DNA from: Limonium bicolor
Taxonomy: Eukaryota > Streptophyta > Magnoliopsida > Caryophyllales > Plumbaginaceae
Length of the DNA stretch: 64,000 bases
Reading direction: 5' to 3'
NCBI GenBank assembly: GCA_023374045.1
Contig: CM041779.1
Coordinates: 992,001-1,056,000, forward strand
Program-made: the position numbers and the translations under genes
Shown here: positions 36,208 through 48,928 of the stretch, one piece after another
Numbering within the stretch: position 1 is the stretch's first letter
Layout of the letters: each line of letters starts with the position of its first letter
The notes under the pieces: generated by a model
Told to the model about the DNA's origin: nothing
Databases searched by the model: none
What the model saw: only the letters and a program-made list of their open reading frames with translations

Positions 36208-37559
36208 AAGTATGACTTTGTACTCAGTGAAGACGGGTTAATCAGACTGAATGGTCGTTTGTGCATTCCAGAGTCCAGCCCCGACTTGAAGGAAAAGATA
36301 CTACAGGAAGCTCATTGCTCATCCTTATCAGTACACCCAGGGTCATCGAAGATGTACAAGGATCTGAAATTACATTTCTGGTGGAGTGGTATGAAGAAAG
36401 ATGTTGCAGAGTTTGTAGCGAGATGTATGACGTGTCAGAAGGTGAAGTTTGAGCACCGGAGACCGGGAGGTTTAGTACAGCCGATGCCCATTCCGTATTG
36501 GAAGTTCGAGGATATATCCATGGATTTCGTAGTAGGTCTTCCACCGACTAGAGGTGGTGCTAACATGATATGGGTCATCGTCGACAGGCTAACGAAGGTA
36601 GCAAAGTTTATTCCTATCAAGGACACTTGGAAAATCCCCAAGCTAGCGGACCTCTTCCAAAGAGAGATCATTTGACACCACTGTGTACCTAAGTCGATTG
36701 TGTCAGATAGAGATTCCAGATTTGTTTCCAGGTTTTGGCAGCAAGTTCATGAGGCATTGGGTACGAAGCTGAAGCTAAGTACAGCCTTTCATCCACAGAC
36801 AGATGGTCAGAGTGAAAGAACAATCCAAACATTAGAGGACATGCTTAGAGCTTGTGCCTTAGACTTCCAGGAAAGCTGGATAGATCGACTGCATTTGATC
36901 AAGTTTCGTACAACAACAGCTATCATGCATCCATTCAGATGCCACCATTTCAGGCATTGTACTGCAGGCCATGCAGGAAACCACTTTGTTGGGACGAGGC
37001 TAGTGAGAATATCATCTTAGGGCCAGAGTACCTAGACCAGATGAAAGAGGATATTGTGCGAATACTGAAGAACATGAAGATAGCCCAGGATAGATAGAAG
37101 TCATATGCTGATGTCCGGAGGAGAGACCTCGAGTTCGCAGTAGGCGATCGAGTCTTCCTCAGAGTTTCACCAATGAAGGGAGTTTTTTGATTTGGGCAGA
37201 AGGGCAAGCTTAGCCCGAAGTATGTAGGATCGTACCTTATTACGGAGCGAGTGGGCCCATTAGCCTACATATTAGATTTACCTGTTGAGCTTGGGAGAGT
37301 GCACAATGTGTTTCACATTTCTCAGCTAAAGCAATATGTGCCTCACCCATCACATATCTTAGAGCCCGAGACACTCGAGCTAGATCCTACACTTAGATAT
37401 GAGGAGACCCCAGTTCGCATTTTAGACTCTAAGACTAGGGAGACCAGGAACAAGACCATTAGAATGATGAAGGTTCTGTGGTCGAACCACGACATTGAGG
37501 AGGCGACATGGGAGTTAGAGGACTCCATGCGAGACAAGTATCCGTCACTTTTCTTGTAG
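36208..37559 (+). pseudogene. pol part 2: integrase and chromodomain-like C-terminus, several breaks
   Basis: The zinc-binding HHCC region (EAHCSSLSVHPG...CMTCQKVK) lies at about 36,307-36,450. The D-D-E catalytic core follows: SMDFVVGLP, IVSDRDSRF and TDGQSERTIQTLED. It is broken by TGA at 36,673-36,675, a one-base frameshift near 36,908, TAG at 37,095-37,097 and TGA at 37,188-37,190. The last part (37,191-37,559) carries the GKLSPKYVG-type tail, NVFHISQLKQYV and the chromodomain-like MMKVLWSNHDIEEATWE, which in chromoviruses steers integration. All stops fit C-to-T changes at CAG or CGA. Integrase would insert element cDNA; this copy cannot. Confidence 0.92.
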
Positions 37560-38116
37560 TTGTGTATACTTGTGGGGGTACGTGGGCGTAACCCTTTTTA
37601 AGCGGGGGTAGAGCACCACATGCGACTTGCATATCTGTAGTCTATACTGATTTTGTATTTGGTTGTTTGTGTTTTATTGTTGCACATGTGTGCAATTGGT
37701 TGGATGGTTATGGTTGTGTTCTATGTGACACTTGAATGGTTATTGGTGTGTTCTATGTAACACTTGGTATTGATGTGTCCTATGTGACACTTGGATGGCT
37801 ATTGTTGTGTTCTATGTAACACTTGGTATTGATGTGTTCTATGTAACACTTGGATGGTTAATAAAAGCACACTTAGTTGCTTTACAGTATTTATCAAGTT
37901 ACTTATGCTGTGATTACATTGATTATCACAAACAAAGGATATGGGTTTATTCGAGTTACATACACTCGGACTACTGATGGAATGTAGAGGTGCCAATATA
38001 GTATTGACACCCAGGAATGATAAGTATACAGGGAATAGATATGAGGAACTTGATTCCATAGGATGAATAAGTAGAAGTCATGACTTCGGGACGAAGTCCT
38101 TTTAAGGGGGGTAGAC
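37560..38116 (+). other. 3' untranslated part of the AlkB element with tandem repeats and two polypurine tracts
   Basis: An internal tract follows GTGGGCGTAACCC at 37,576-37,614. Tandem repeats of TGTTCTATGTGACACTTGGA type fill about 37,715-37,860. The true PPT, CCTTTTAAGGGGGGTAGAC, ends at 38,116, next to the 3' LTR. No coding region. Confidence 0.8.
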
Positions 38117-41100
38117 TGAAATACCCCTAACCTTTAAATAATTAAATAAAGGGAAATATATATTATTTGGGGGATTATTAAACCCTAAGATAATGTATAA
38201 ACAGTTAGGCGTTAAAAACGCACCTAAACTCCTTAAGGTCATAAACGAGCGTTAAGCTGGACCTTAAGCAAATCAAGTTATATAAGCTATGAACATCATA
38301 AGAAGTTAATCAAGGATCATTATATGACCCTTAGAACATAGGACCTCATCTAAAACTGAGTAAAAATACAAAATGCCCGGGAGTTCCCTTAAAGGCCCTA
38401 AAGGCCCGAAAGTCCCGGAAATACTTTATAGGATGAAGTAAAGCATTACACTTCATTCCAAGTGCACCATAACACTTTATTAAATATTTAAGATGAAGTC
38501 CTCAAGCTAAATTCTCAGTTAAACGCAAAGTGCTCGGAAGTTCCCGATGGGGGCCCCATAAACCCCCGGGAATGCCCAGAGGAGTGCCGAGGTGGCACAA
38601 ACTCCTATATAATTCATTCTTTGAGTTCCTATCATCAATATTCATCATTATAAAGAGAATTCTTGAGCTACTCTTTCAAAAATAAACAAAGTGCTTGGGG
38701 GAATTTCTTAACGCTCCTTTTTGCCCCAAGAGTGTCCCGGTAACCCGGAAATTGTGTCTTGAGTTGATATAACCCCATACAACTCAATGTAATACCTTAA
38801 CATATTATTATTGACTATAAAAATGTTTATAAACACTTGGAACTCATAGCGACTACTTATTTTTGCAGAATATTCCTAAAGCACAAAAACGCACCTTCGG
38901 GTGTCATAAAAACGCGTTTTACGCTATTACCTTGAAGTTTTTGAGGAGCCACGAGTTGGGAATCCTAAATGGGGATAAGTTGAACATATAAATCAATTAA
39001 ATCCAGTGCTAAACACATAGCACAAACATGGCCGATTTTTAGATCAAAAGGTACCATAAATCAGCATTTTTACCTTAGAACTTTCATCTTTTACCTTAGT
39101 ATAAATGTACCAAATAAATGCTGGAACCTATTACACGTTATAATATGGCCTTAATAAAATATAGTGTGACAGGAATCAAATTAAAAATCAGTCCCATATG
39201 GCTGCTATAGTGGGCGCCATTTTAGGTGATTTTTGACTAGTTTTAGTTTGAAAATTTGCCTTATGGAATGGTGACTCATCCCTACAAGTGCCATGTGATA
39301 ATGTCAAATAACTTCAGTCAAATGAGAACCCCATTACCGTAATACCTGCAAGAAAACAAGAAGAGATTAGTCTTTAAAAAATCATGGAAATTAAAATACC
39401 TAAAAGAATAAACCTAGAATCTACTTTATACCATGTGCAAGTAAACAAAAAAAAACAGCCCATGTGCTAGCCTAATGCTGCCGATTTTGATCAAGAAAAA
39501 GGGGAGCTGATTGCTGTTTATTTAGTCAAAGGAAAACACCACCTAATTAAGCTAGTTTTCTTGTCTTCAAATGACAAAATCAATTACCTATGTACAACAC
39601 CATTGCCGATTGGAATCAAGGAGAAAGGAGGTAGATTTCCTTATTAAAATCAAGTGAGAGCATGTACCTAACTAAGCATGTGCCTATGTCTAAAATAAAC
39701 AAAACCAAATGCTTACATTCAGTCCATTACCGTGAGCATACAAGAGGAAAACAAGGACAAATCATCATTTAAAATGCTAAGCAGACATGCACCTACCTTA
39801 GATCTTGTCTTCTTCTTTCAATTATCAAACAAAGCTATTCCCTTCTTCCTTGTCATTCAGCCGAAAGTTTAGTCAATTATAGACATTTTATTGAGCCATG
39901 GGTCAAGTAATAAACTAAGGCAAAAACTAGAAAATTTTGGCATTATTTTGTCAAAAGAAAATTCCTTCCTTGCTTTCTCTAAAACTCTTACGTGAGTACC
40001 ATTCTCATTTGCTCCTCCTTCCACCGAATTGGTAAGCTCTTCATTCCCTCTCTTTCTTTCTTCATTTGCTAGTTTATTCCTTAGAGCTTCAAAGCTCCAT
40101 TAATGGTGTATTAAGTTCTAACACCATTTTTATGTAATTTTCCTAGTTAAATCTACTAAGTCTTGAAGCAAGAAACATCCTAGCAACCCTTGCAATTTTC
40201 GCCAAGCATTAGTACTCCAAGGAAGTGTCTTGATTCAACAACAACACAAGGAACAACAAGATCAAGTTAAGGTATATTTTCATGTTTGAAAATCCTAAGT
40301 AAATACCTAAGCTATTACCAAAAATTCATAGCTTCTAAATCTATATTCTCTTCATCATTTCATGAAGGATTGGAGCAAGAAACATCCTAGCAACCCTTGC
40401 AATTTTCGTCAAGCATTAGTACTCCAAGGAAGTGTCTTGATTCAACAACAACACAAGGAACAACAAGATCAAGTTAAGGTATATTTTCATGTTTGAAAAT
40501 CCTAAGTAAATACCTAAGCTATTACCAAAAATTCATAGCTTCTAAATCTATATTCTCTTCATCATTTCATGAAGGAAACTTGGATCTACAATCATCCCAA
40601 GGTGTACCGAAAATACCTTGTTAAAAACCTAAGGTAAACTCTTGTAAAACTACTCCAAATATTACTTATAAATCCTTGTTAGAAGTCTAACAATTGGATC
40701 TCCTAAATATACAAGGAGGCCGAAAGTTCTTCAACAATATAGCATTGGAGGAGCTTGGAATTCAAGGAGAAAACAAGTGCAAGAATTATCTTGATTTAAG
40801 GAGTAAGTTTCTATAATTAAGGTTTATTAAGTTTAAGTTTGATTTAAGCTTCAAACTTTGGTATAAAAATTATGTATAAGCCTTAGTAATATTAAGGCCG
40901 AAATACTATGGGTTATAATGTCAAGAAAATAATTTATAACATGCAAGGTAAGATTATTACCTTAAGGTATAAATTTGTGTTACAAAAATTAATTAGGATA
41001 CATATATGTTCAAGCTGAATTGTCTAAGGATAAAATGTTCTATTTTGAGTTTATAATCATTCTAAGTCATTAGCATAATTTTTAGAAGTGTTATATGGCT

Positions 41101-43643
41101 TATATACATTTATATGTATTTATTATAAGGTATAAATCAAGTTTTAAAACTATATGGTAAATATATGTTAAAGCCGAAATCAAATTGGGTTATTTGGTGA
41201 TTTTCGAATTATATAAGTATATTAACTTATATTATTAATTTTGGGAGTATTAAAAATAGCTACAAGTATTTAAATGACTAGTTTATTTAGTTATGTGGCT
41301 AAAATGTAAATTTTGAAAAGTTTAGTGTACAAAAAATAATTGCCGAGAGTTTAAGGGTGTATTTGGCATAGTTATGATATAATATAAGGTAAGAATTAAT
41401 ATTATGAATTATGGTGAATTTAAATAAGTGTTTAAGTGTTAAAATAACATTTTACAAAGTTTTGGGGCTATTTTGTAATTTATGGAAAATATAGTGTGGA
41501 AACCGAATTACTAATGATTTTATGGGTATATTAAAGTATTAATTATGAAAATAGGCTTTGGTCAAAGTGTTGACCAAAAACTTTGGGTTAAAATGATTTA
41601 TGACATAAAATATTAAGTTTATAAAAGTTTTGGTGATATGAATGTAATTTACGAAAGTTTATATGGAAAACCGAAATTGAATTGGGGCGAAAGTGTAATT
41701 TATAAAAGATAAGGGGGCATTTCGGTTATTAAAGAAATTAAATAATAAAACTATGGTTTATAAGTTAATATGTAACTTATATAAAGTTTTGGGGTTAAAT
41801 TGTAAATAAAGGAAAGATGTATATTAAAACCGAAAATATATGTGGTTAAATGGTGATTTGCGAAACTTAGTGGGTACTAAATATAAATGCCGAAAGTTAT
41901 AAGGTTATTTGGTAATTTATAAAAGTTATTGTGTCCATTTTATAATTACAGAAATTAATAAGGTTGGTTTTATAATTTAATAAAGAAAGGAATTAAAATT
42001 ATGTATTATGGTATATTATGGAATATAATATAAAGTTTATAAAATAAATGTGGTTATAATAAAAATAACCAAAGGATATTGATATATGGAATAAGTGAAA
42101 ATAAATATGGATATGTGATTAATGGAATAAAGATATACAACACAATGGAAATTCATTATCACATGTAGTTACTACATAAAATAATGGACTGATAAACTAC
42201 CTCGAACCACTGTAAAATACCAGGGGGAAATAAAGAACATACGGGTTAGTATACTACGAGTATTAGTTCTACAGTGACAGTACTGTAATACTTAGTGAAT
42301 GGTTGTATTAACGTTACCCGGTATTGCATGTATATATAACAGCGTACGGGAAGAAACTGTTAAAGCGTGAACAGTCAAGCTAGCAAGTTACACGGTGAAC
42401 GGTATGTTAATTGTGTGGTCTGAATGTCCTAAGGATTTTCCTAAGGTCCAGACGTTGTGTGTTCAATTGCTAAGAGCGATATCTGTGATTTATGTATATT
42501 GTCTTGTATACTGTATTGCTCGACACTGTTGCGTTTTATTTTACGCGAACGTCTTATGACTGAAAGTTTATACATCTAAACTGGAACAAGACTAACTGAC
42601 CTTTAGGTATTATGAGAACCTAACTGATGGTCAACTGTTATAGTCTTAACTCAAGGATTGGTTATTGTATCACTGACCAAAGGGCTAACTTATAAAGAGA
42701 AGAATCCAGACTGTTTCGACTTTCTGGTTGCGCATCGTGATCACTACGAGGGACTTCTATGGGGAGTCACTCATGGGAATCCATTGTCCACATTCGACGA
42801 TGGCGGAGGGCACTACCGTCGGTGCACAGGTTCGACCGGATCGGTCAAAATAATTATCCAGGGCCATAAGGTCAGCTGGTAACGGTTCCATTGGAACCCA
42901 GGGCACTACTGTCCATTATTAAGTTATTAAGGGTTGTCTTAACATGACACCTGAGGTGGAATTTATCCGGAAAAGTTTAAGTGGTTGGTTAAAAGGATAA
43001 GGGTCTTGTGACCTACTAACAAGTACAGTTATTTAATACACGTATCTTGTTTGGTTATTGTTATGGATTATTGGTGTGTGATTATCTGGTTGTTGTTTAT
43101 TATTGTGATGATATTGACAGGTGAACTATTGTGTGTTTATTTAACATTACATTTATTACTATTGTTGTAAAATGGATTACCATGTAATGAATCTAATATC
43201 AAGATGGCTAAACGACTTAAGGAATCTAGATGACTTAGGACTACATTTAGCATACCAGCATTTCGATTGCTGAGCCCTTCAATGGGCAAAACATTTCAGG
43301 TTACTGAAGAAGACACAAACCGGAGTGCGGGTTATAGGGTAGCTGATGTGTTCTCTAGAAACACTTCTAAGTTTATTTATGTATTGTTTTAAGGAGTTTG
43401 TTGTATTCGGTTAGTTGCTCATTTAGTTTGGATTTGGTTTGTAATATTAAGAGTGCTCAGTATCTTGTTCATCACAGCGTGAGGAGTTGAAGTTGTTGGA
43501 AGGAGTAAGGATGTCTTGTTACTCACAAGGGTGAGTAACGGCATGTAACACCAAGGATATATAGTTTTATTTTCCAATGCGAACGTTATTTATTATGCTA
43601 CGACTTGCGATGTTATTACAGGTTTAGGATTAGGGGTGTTGCA
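38117..43643 (+). repeat. 3' LTR of the AlkB-bearing element
   Basis: 5527 bp, a direct repeat of the 5' LTR with scattered differences. It ends GTGTTGCA where the 5' copy has GTGTTACA. The extra length is mostly a 207-bp tandem duplication near 40,165-40,580. The terminal hairpin is at 43,518-43,539. Confidence 0.93.
40165..40578 (+). repeat. 207-bp tandem duplication private to the 3' LTR
   Basis: The block beginning AGCAAGAAACATCC at about 40,168 recurs at about 40,375, ending near CATTTCATGAAGGA. The 5' LTR has a single copy (about 28,313-28,515), so it arose after or during insertion of this copy. Confidence 0.85.
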
Positions 43644-43648
43644 CTTAC
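43644..43648. repeat. Target-site duplication of the AlkB-bearing element, right copy (CTTAC)
   Basis: Matches 26,269-26,273. Confidence 0.92.
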
Positions 43649-44294
43649 AGCTCGAGAGGCTATCCTTAAAACTAATCATAAGTTAAAAATGAGAGTGAAG
43701 ATTCCTTCACTAGTTACCGACTAGTTATACTAGTCTAGGGTACGTGGGCGTACCCCTCTTTTAGGGGGGGGGGGGGGGGAGAGCCTACTGCGTTTTAGCA
43801 TTTTTAGCATAGAAGTACACTTTCGTTGTACTGTTGCATTGTGATTTGTATGTTTACATGTGTGACTTTGTGATTCTATGAACTTTTTACTTGCTGATGT
43901 GTACTACGTTACACTATATTGAAGTTACTTTGGTACTACGAGATTATGTGTACTACGTTACACTATATTGGAATTACTCTGTGATTGCGTGCACTTGTTG
44001 ATATGTAGTGTACTACACTACTACGAATGAATTATGTGCACTACGTTGCACTATATTGCATTGAAGCTATTATTGGTGATGACCTTTCATGATCATTACA
44101 CTAAATATTATGTTAAATATATACTACAAACTTAATTATGTTGAATATATACTACAAACTTAAAAGTAGTGGAACTTGGGACTTGATCTCTAAAATGGAG
44201 TTGAGTTGTGGATGCTTAACGGAACTTGTTTTCCCCACAACCATTTGAACTTAGATATGAGACTTCGGGGCGAAGTCCTTTTAAGGGGGTAGAT
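43649..44294 (+). mobile_element. Interior remnant of element C, segment 3, with internal PPT and PPT
   Basis: Continues from 26,111 after removal of the MITE and the Ty3 element. GTGGGCGTACCCCTCTTTTA and a G16 tract (43,764-43,779) mark the internal polypurine tract. Short repeats around TACGTTACACTATATTG lie at 43,905-44,060. CCTTTTAAGGGGGTAGAT (44,277-44,294) is the PPT before C's 3' LTR. No coding region. Confidence 0.65.
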
Positions 44295-47200
44295 TGAAAT
44301 ACCCCAAATCTAATTAATACCTTAAAACTGTTAAATAATGAAGGATTGATCTAAGAATAAACCATTTCACGTACGCACGCTAATTTATGCATGCAAACGT
44401 TTACGTAAATAAATATTGCGCATGCGAATGTAAACTCATGCACGCAAACGTAACGTAAAAATAGTCGTTCTACCGTAAACGCTAACGGGCGTAATGTTAC
44501 TAAACATATTAACGTACTCGTACAGATGTTTATGTACGATTATTAACAAGGATTAAACTCCTTACATAACGAGCTCGATAATGAGAGCGACAACAAGGAA
44601 AGATCAATACGAACGTTTATACAACTCATAACACGACAACGTTCGATCCACGAATACTAATACAAGTCGTCTACACGTACGCATGTAAATGCTTACGTAC
44701 GAACATTAACGGGCATTAAACCCCTTACGAAACAAGCTCAACTAGGAGAGCGTCATCTAGGAAAAATATATACGAGCGTTTATATGACCCGGTACACAAT
44801 AACGTTCACTGTAAAAACGCGAAAAATACTAACGAGCAACGTAAATATTTTACGATTGCCTAAGCATTTATAAATGCTAAAATAAATTGATATACACATT
44901 TAAACAATGTAACAACTTATGCTACATAATCTTGATATTTAATATATATCATAAATACTTAGGAAATGTTATAACATTAATTATAACACAAAGTTTAAAA
45001 GTCCAAAAATCTGTACATTATTGCCGGTTTTATATGGCATATCTGGACTTGTTTTTATACACTTTTACCTAGTAAAACAATTAACTACCTAATGTATCTA
45101 CCTTATATAAGAGAATACATTATTATGGAAAATTAAACCTACTAGTACATGCTATATATTATCGGTAATATACTAGTACTTAACCCATCAAAAATCTGTA
45201 ACATTTCCCATGCAATTAACGGTAATGCTTTAGCCTTTAGTGAAGCAAAAGTCTGTAGTAAATCACCACACAAATTAACGGTAGTTCATACTCATAACTA
45301 CCAAATAAAACCTGCAGTAATTAACGGTAGTTCTTGCACTCAAATCCAACAAAAATTCTGAAGTAACCATCACATGATTACGGTAATATTCTTGTGAATA
45401 ATCAAAAAAAAAAAATTCTGTATCAATCACCATGTGCTACGGTACTTCTTGTATTCTTAATTAACAAATGAAATCTATAGCAAACTCATGTCATTAAAGG
45501 CAATGCACTAGCTATTAATCAAAGGAAAAAGAAATCTATACCAAACACCATAATTAATGTGGTGCTTATGTGTCCAAAATGGACAAAATCTGTAGCGCTT
45601 TTGACATTAGGGAATCGGTCACAATTATAGCATATGTTTAAATGTCTTATTTAACATGTAGACTTTATGAGTCATCCATCCACATATTATAGAATATATT
45701 GACAAAATAATACTAGTCCAAATCAGTCCTATGGTTACCGAAAAACCTGCACAAAACAAGGAGATTAGTTGTGACAAAGTAATGGAATTAAATACTAGAA
45801 GCTAGTTCTAATCTACATCTATATACAAGTGGTATTAGTCAATAATATGCTAAACTAAAGCAGACCATTAAAAAAAAAGGAACCATGCGATCAAAGTCCT
45901 TACTATATGCCAATCAAAAAACGGTAATGTGCTTACGTTTATATGCACATGGCTATGGAATTATAGCTGTTGCACATAGTATACAATAATCATGATGATT
46001 ATATACTAATCAAGTCAAGTGGAGAATCTGTAGCTTCATCCATATATGCCGAAAGACATAAGCTACATGGAAGACTTTTTTGAGCCAAAAATCAAAGATT
46101 AATACATACCTAATTACCCCATGATCTCATGTTACTACAAAGAAAATTAATTAGCTAATTCTTAGCCATGTTCACCGAAAACAAAGAGCTAAAAGAGGTC
46201 ATTAATGGCTTGAATGATTAGTCAATTATTCTTAGGAGAAGTATAAACAATTGCTAAGTGTTCTCCATAATGGAATCAAAATTCCACCTAGCTCCATGGT
46301 TGCCGAAAGCATTGACTAAAAAGAGTCATTATTGAGCAATCAATCCCTAAATAATTACATAAATAATTACCTAGAGACAAGGAGAAAGCAAGACAAGATT
46401 CCATTACATTAACTAACTAATTTTCAAATAGAGTGCCGATTTCACTTCGTCAAAAGAGGGGGATTAGTGCTAATATTAGTTAATTAATTAACTAAAGTAA
46501 AACATTAAGAAAATTGACAAAACAATTATCCTCATTTCCTACATATGCTAGCATGGCATTTCATTTCTTGCCTCACATGGCTGGTTGGTAAGCTCCTCCT
46601 CTCTTGCTCTCTTCTTTTCCTTTCAAGCTCCAAGCTCCATTAATGGAGTCTTAAGTTCTAATTCCATTTTTTATGTCAATTTCTTAGTTAATTCTATCAA
46701 GACTTGAAGCAAACATCAACCAAGTATTACTACATCAAATCGGCTAGCATTTATGCTCCAAGAAGTTGTCTAGAATCAACATTAAACCAAGGAGCATGCA
46801 AGTTTAACTTAAGGTATTTTTATGCTTGGAAAATCCTTAAGACATGCTATATATGTAACCGAAAATTCCAACTCTTCTAAACATGTTTTCTTATGAAGTA
46901 AATATGGTTATAATATAATAACCGAAAAGTATAGTGTATTTATGGGATTAAAAATATTTGTAGGTCCTATATGGATATTTAGAGGAATTAGAAAAGAAAT
47001 TATGATTTAAGGATTTATGAAATTAAAAATATGTTATATAAGTACAAGTAATTTATTTGTAAAGGAATAACACAATTTGGAGTTAGTTTGTAATTAATAA
47101 AAGATATGGGGAATAATAAGCCCATGCTTGACATGTAAATACAATTTGAGAATTTATAAAGAGGTTATGTCATTTAGACAATTAAAATCATGTATCACAA

Positions 47201-48821
47201 ATAATACAAGTGTATAAAACAAATACATTTAATATTTTCAAGTAAATCAAAAAGAAAATGAATAAAGGAGTTATACATGAAATCATGGAGGTAATTAAAA
47301 GAAAATATACCATACTATATAAGTCTTATAAGTAAAGACTACGATGGTTTAAATTATATATGTAAACCTTAAACATAAATAAGGTTAAGAGGTTAAAAAT
47401 AAGCCTCACATGAAATAACGAATACGAGGACATTTCATGATACAATAAAAGTATTATACGAGAGTAACATAAATTAACACTCTCAGTTAAACCTATTCTA
47501 GGACTTTGTTTGACCAGACGTTGATCGGGAATTAATCAAGTACAATCTTTGGTGAACGGTATGGATTCTTGCAACCTGTTTGCTAACGGATTACACCAGC
47601 TTGTGTTCTATCTGTTGTGTGAAATAACGACCAAGATAAATGCATGTAATATGTTGCACTTGCGTTTGTGTATCGTTGTGATTATTCTATGCACTGCTGT
47701 GTTATTTTATGTACGTGAACGATACTAACTATAACGTGTATGTGCCACACATGCAACTCTACATTACCAGTGGATTAAATACCTACGTGTTAATATACCG
47801 AGAACTTGTACTCAAGTTTCTCACTAACTTCCTTTATAAACAACGTCGTTGTCCTTAAACGTGACATCTGACAATATACAACAGTATGTTTGTTTAACGT
47901 CCTTGTGTGACGTCTAACATATTCGATGCTACGAGAAGCGAGGAGCCCAGATGTTTCTGGCCATGCATGCAAATATGGAGGTTGTACCTGTCGCAGGTCG
48001 TCCTCAAATACAGTATACGTCATGACGGTGGTTTTGGGTGTAGACTTTGTCCACTCACCGGGTTAGTACCGGAATATTTTAAGCTGGGAGAACGACTGCA
48101 TTCTCTCGAGGGTACGATACCCACATATAAATTTTGAAGTTGAGAGAAAGATTTCATTCTCTCGAGGGTACGATACCCACACCTATATTTAAGTACAGGA
48201 GTTGACTACGTTCTCTCCTGCGGGATTTATTACCCGACCATTAACGCGAGAGTCTTATCTCGTCTGAAGGGTTTATCATACCCGTTCCAAAATTAAATAA
48301 CTAACTTGACCTCTGCTGTCATGTTTCTCTTTGTGATGCTATTGACCTTGTATGGTTACTTGTATGAATTATATAATGCATGTTTTCAGTGTTTGATAAA
48401 ATGAACCGCATGCTTACGACCAAGTAGTTGTGCTTGGCCCGATAGCTTATGGGTTGCACGCTTCCATACCAGCAATTTATTTTGTTGAGCTGTTTCATGG
48501 CTAACCATTCACAGGTACCTGAAGAAAGAAGAGAATACCCAACCGAGTGTAGGTGGGGTAGAATTTAGACATGGGATTATTACTGTCTGTATCATTTTAC
48601 AGTACTGTACTTTTTCTATTAGCTTTGTTATTTTTAGCGGTTTGTATTCAGCGCTCAGACGGTATCATTTGTAAGTTGTATTGGAGTTAGCCTTGTTAGT
48701 CACATGGGTGACTAACGGCGTTGTAGCACCACCCGTTTTATGTATTTATTCCGCTGCATTTCCAGTTATCTTTGGGAGCTATCATCGTACTGGTTGTGTA
48801 GTTTCGGGTTGGGGTGTTACA
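44295..48821 (+). repeat. 3' LTR of element C
   Basis: 4527 bp, TGAAATACCCC to GGTTGGGGTGTTACA. The 3' half matches the reverse complement of B's LTR, with about 1.4 kb missing here near 46,900. Landmarks: block around CATTAATGGAG (46,638), donor-like GGTGAACGGTATG (47,551-47,563), acceptor-like CACAG (48,514) and terminal hairpin (48,695-48,716). It is followed directly by the last 19 bp of a copia 5' LTR. C's own 5' LTR is not in the window in plus orientation. Confidence 0.8.
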
Positions 48822-48840
48822 TCCCTTATCAAATTCAACA

Positions 48841-48852
48841 TGGTATCAGAGC
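48841..48852 (+). promoter_or_regulatory. Primer-binding site of the copia element
   Basis: TGGTATCAGAGC directly after the LTR end, complementary to initiator tRNA-Met. Confidence 0.9.
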
Positions 48853-48928
48853 AGGAACCTTATAGTTTTCCTGCTTTTCGTCTCGCTTCCATTAATACTC
48901 CTCGTCTTTGTCGTCCGTCTATTCACTC

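Larger units (their letters stand above)
26274..43643 (+). mobile_element. 17.4-kb Ty3/gypsy (Tekay/Del-type) element carrying an AlkB dioxygenase
   Basis: Full-length element: 5' LTR 26,274-31,570, PBS, gag with two short candidate introns, an AlkB ORF in a third candidate intron, protease-RT-RNase H-integrase-chromodomain, PPT, and 3' LTR 38,117-43,643, flanked by CTTAC. The RT/RH sequence, the CX2CX3HX4C plus CX2CX4HX4C gag knuckles and the chromodomain-like tail (EEATWE) place it with Tekay/Del chromoviruses. This copy cannot encode an intact polyprotein: gag, AlkB and integrase each have a frameshift and pol has four nonsense codons. Its LTRs, over 5 kb, are unusually long. Confidence 0.93.

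Noticed and set aside
17385..48821. B and C LTRs as the two LTRs of one element
   Set aside because: They are in opposite orientation, and B's PBS faces left, away from C; they are at best rearranged relatives.
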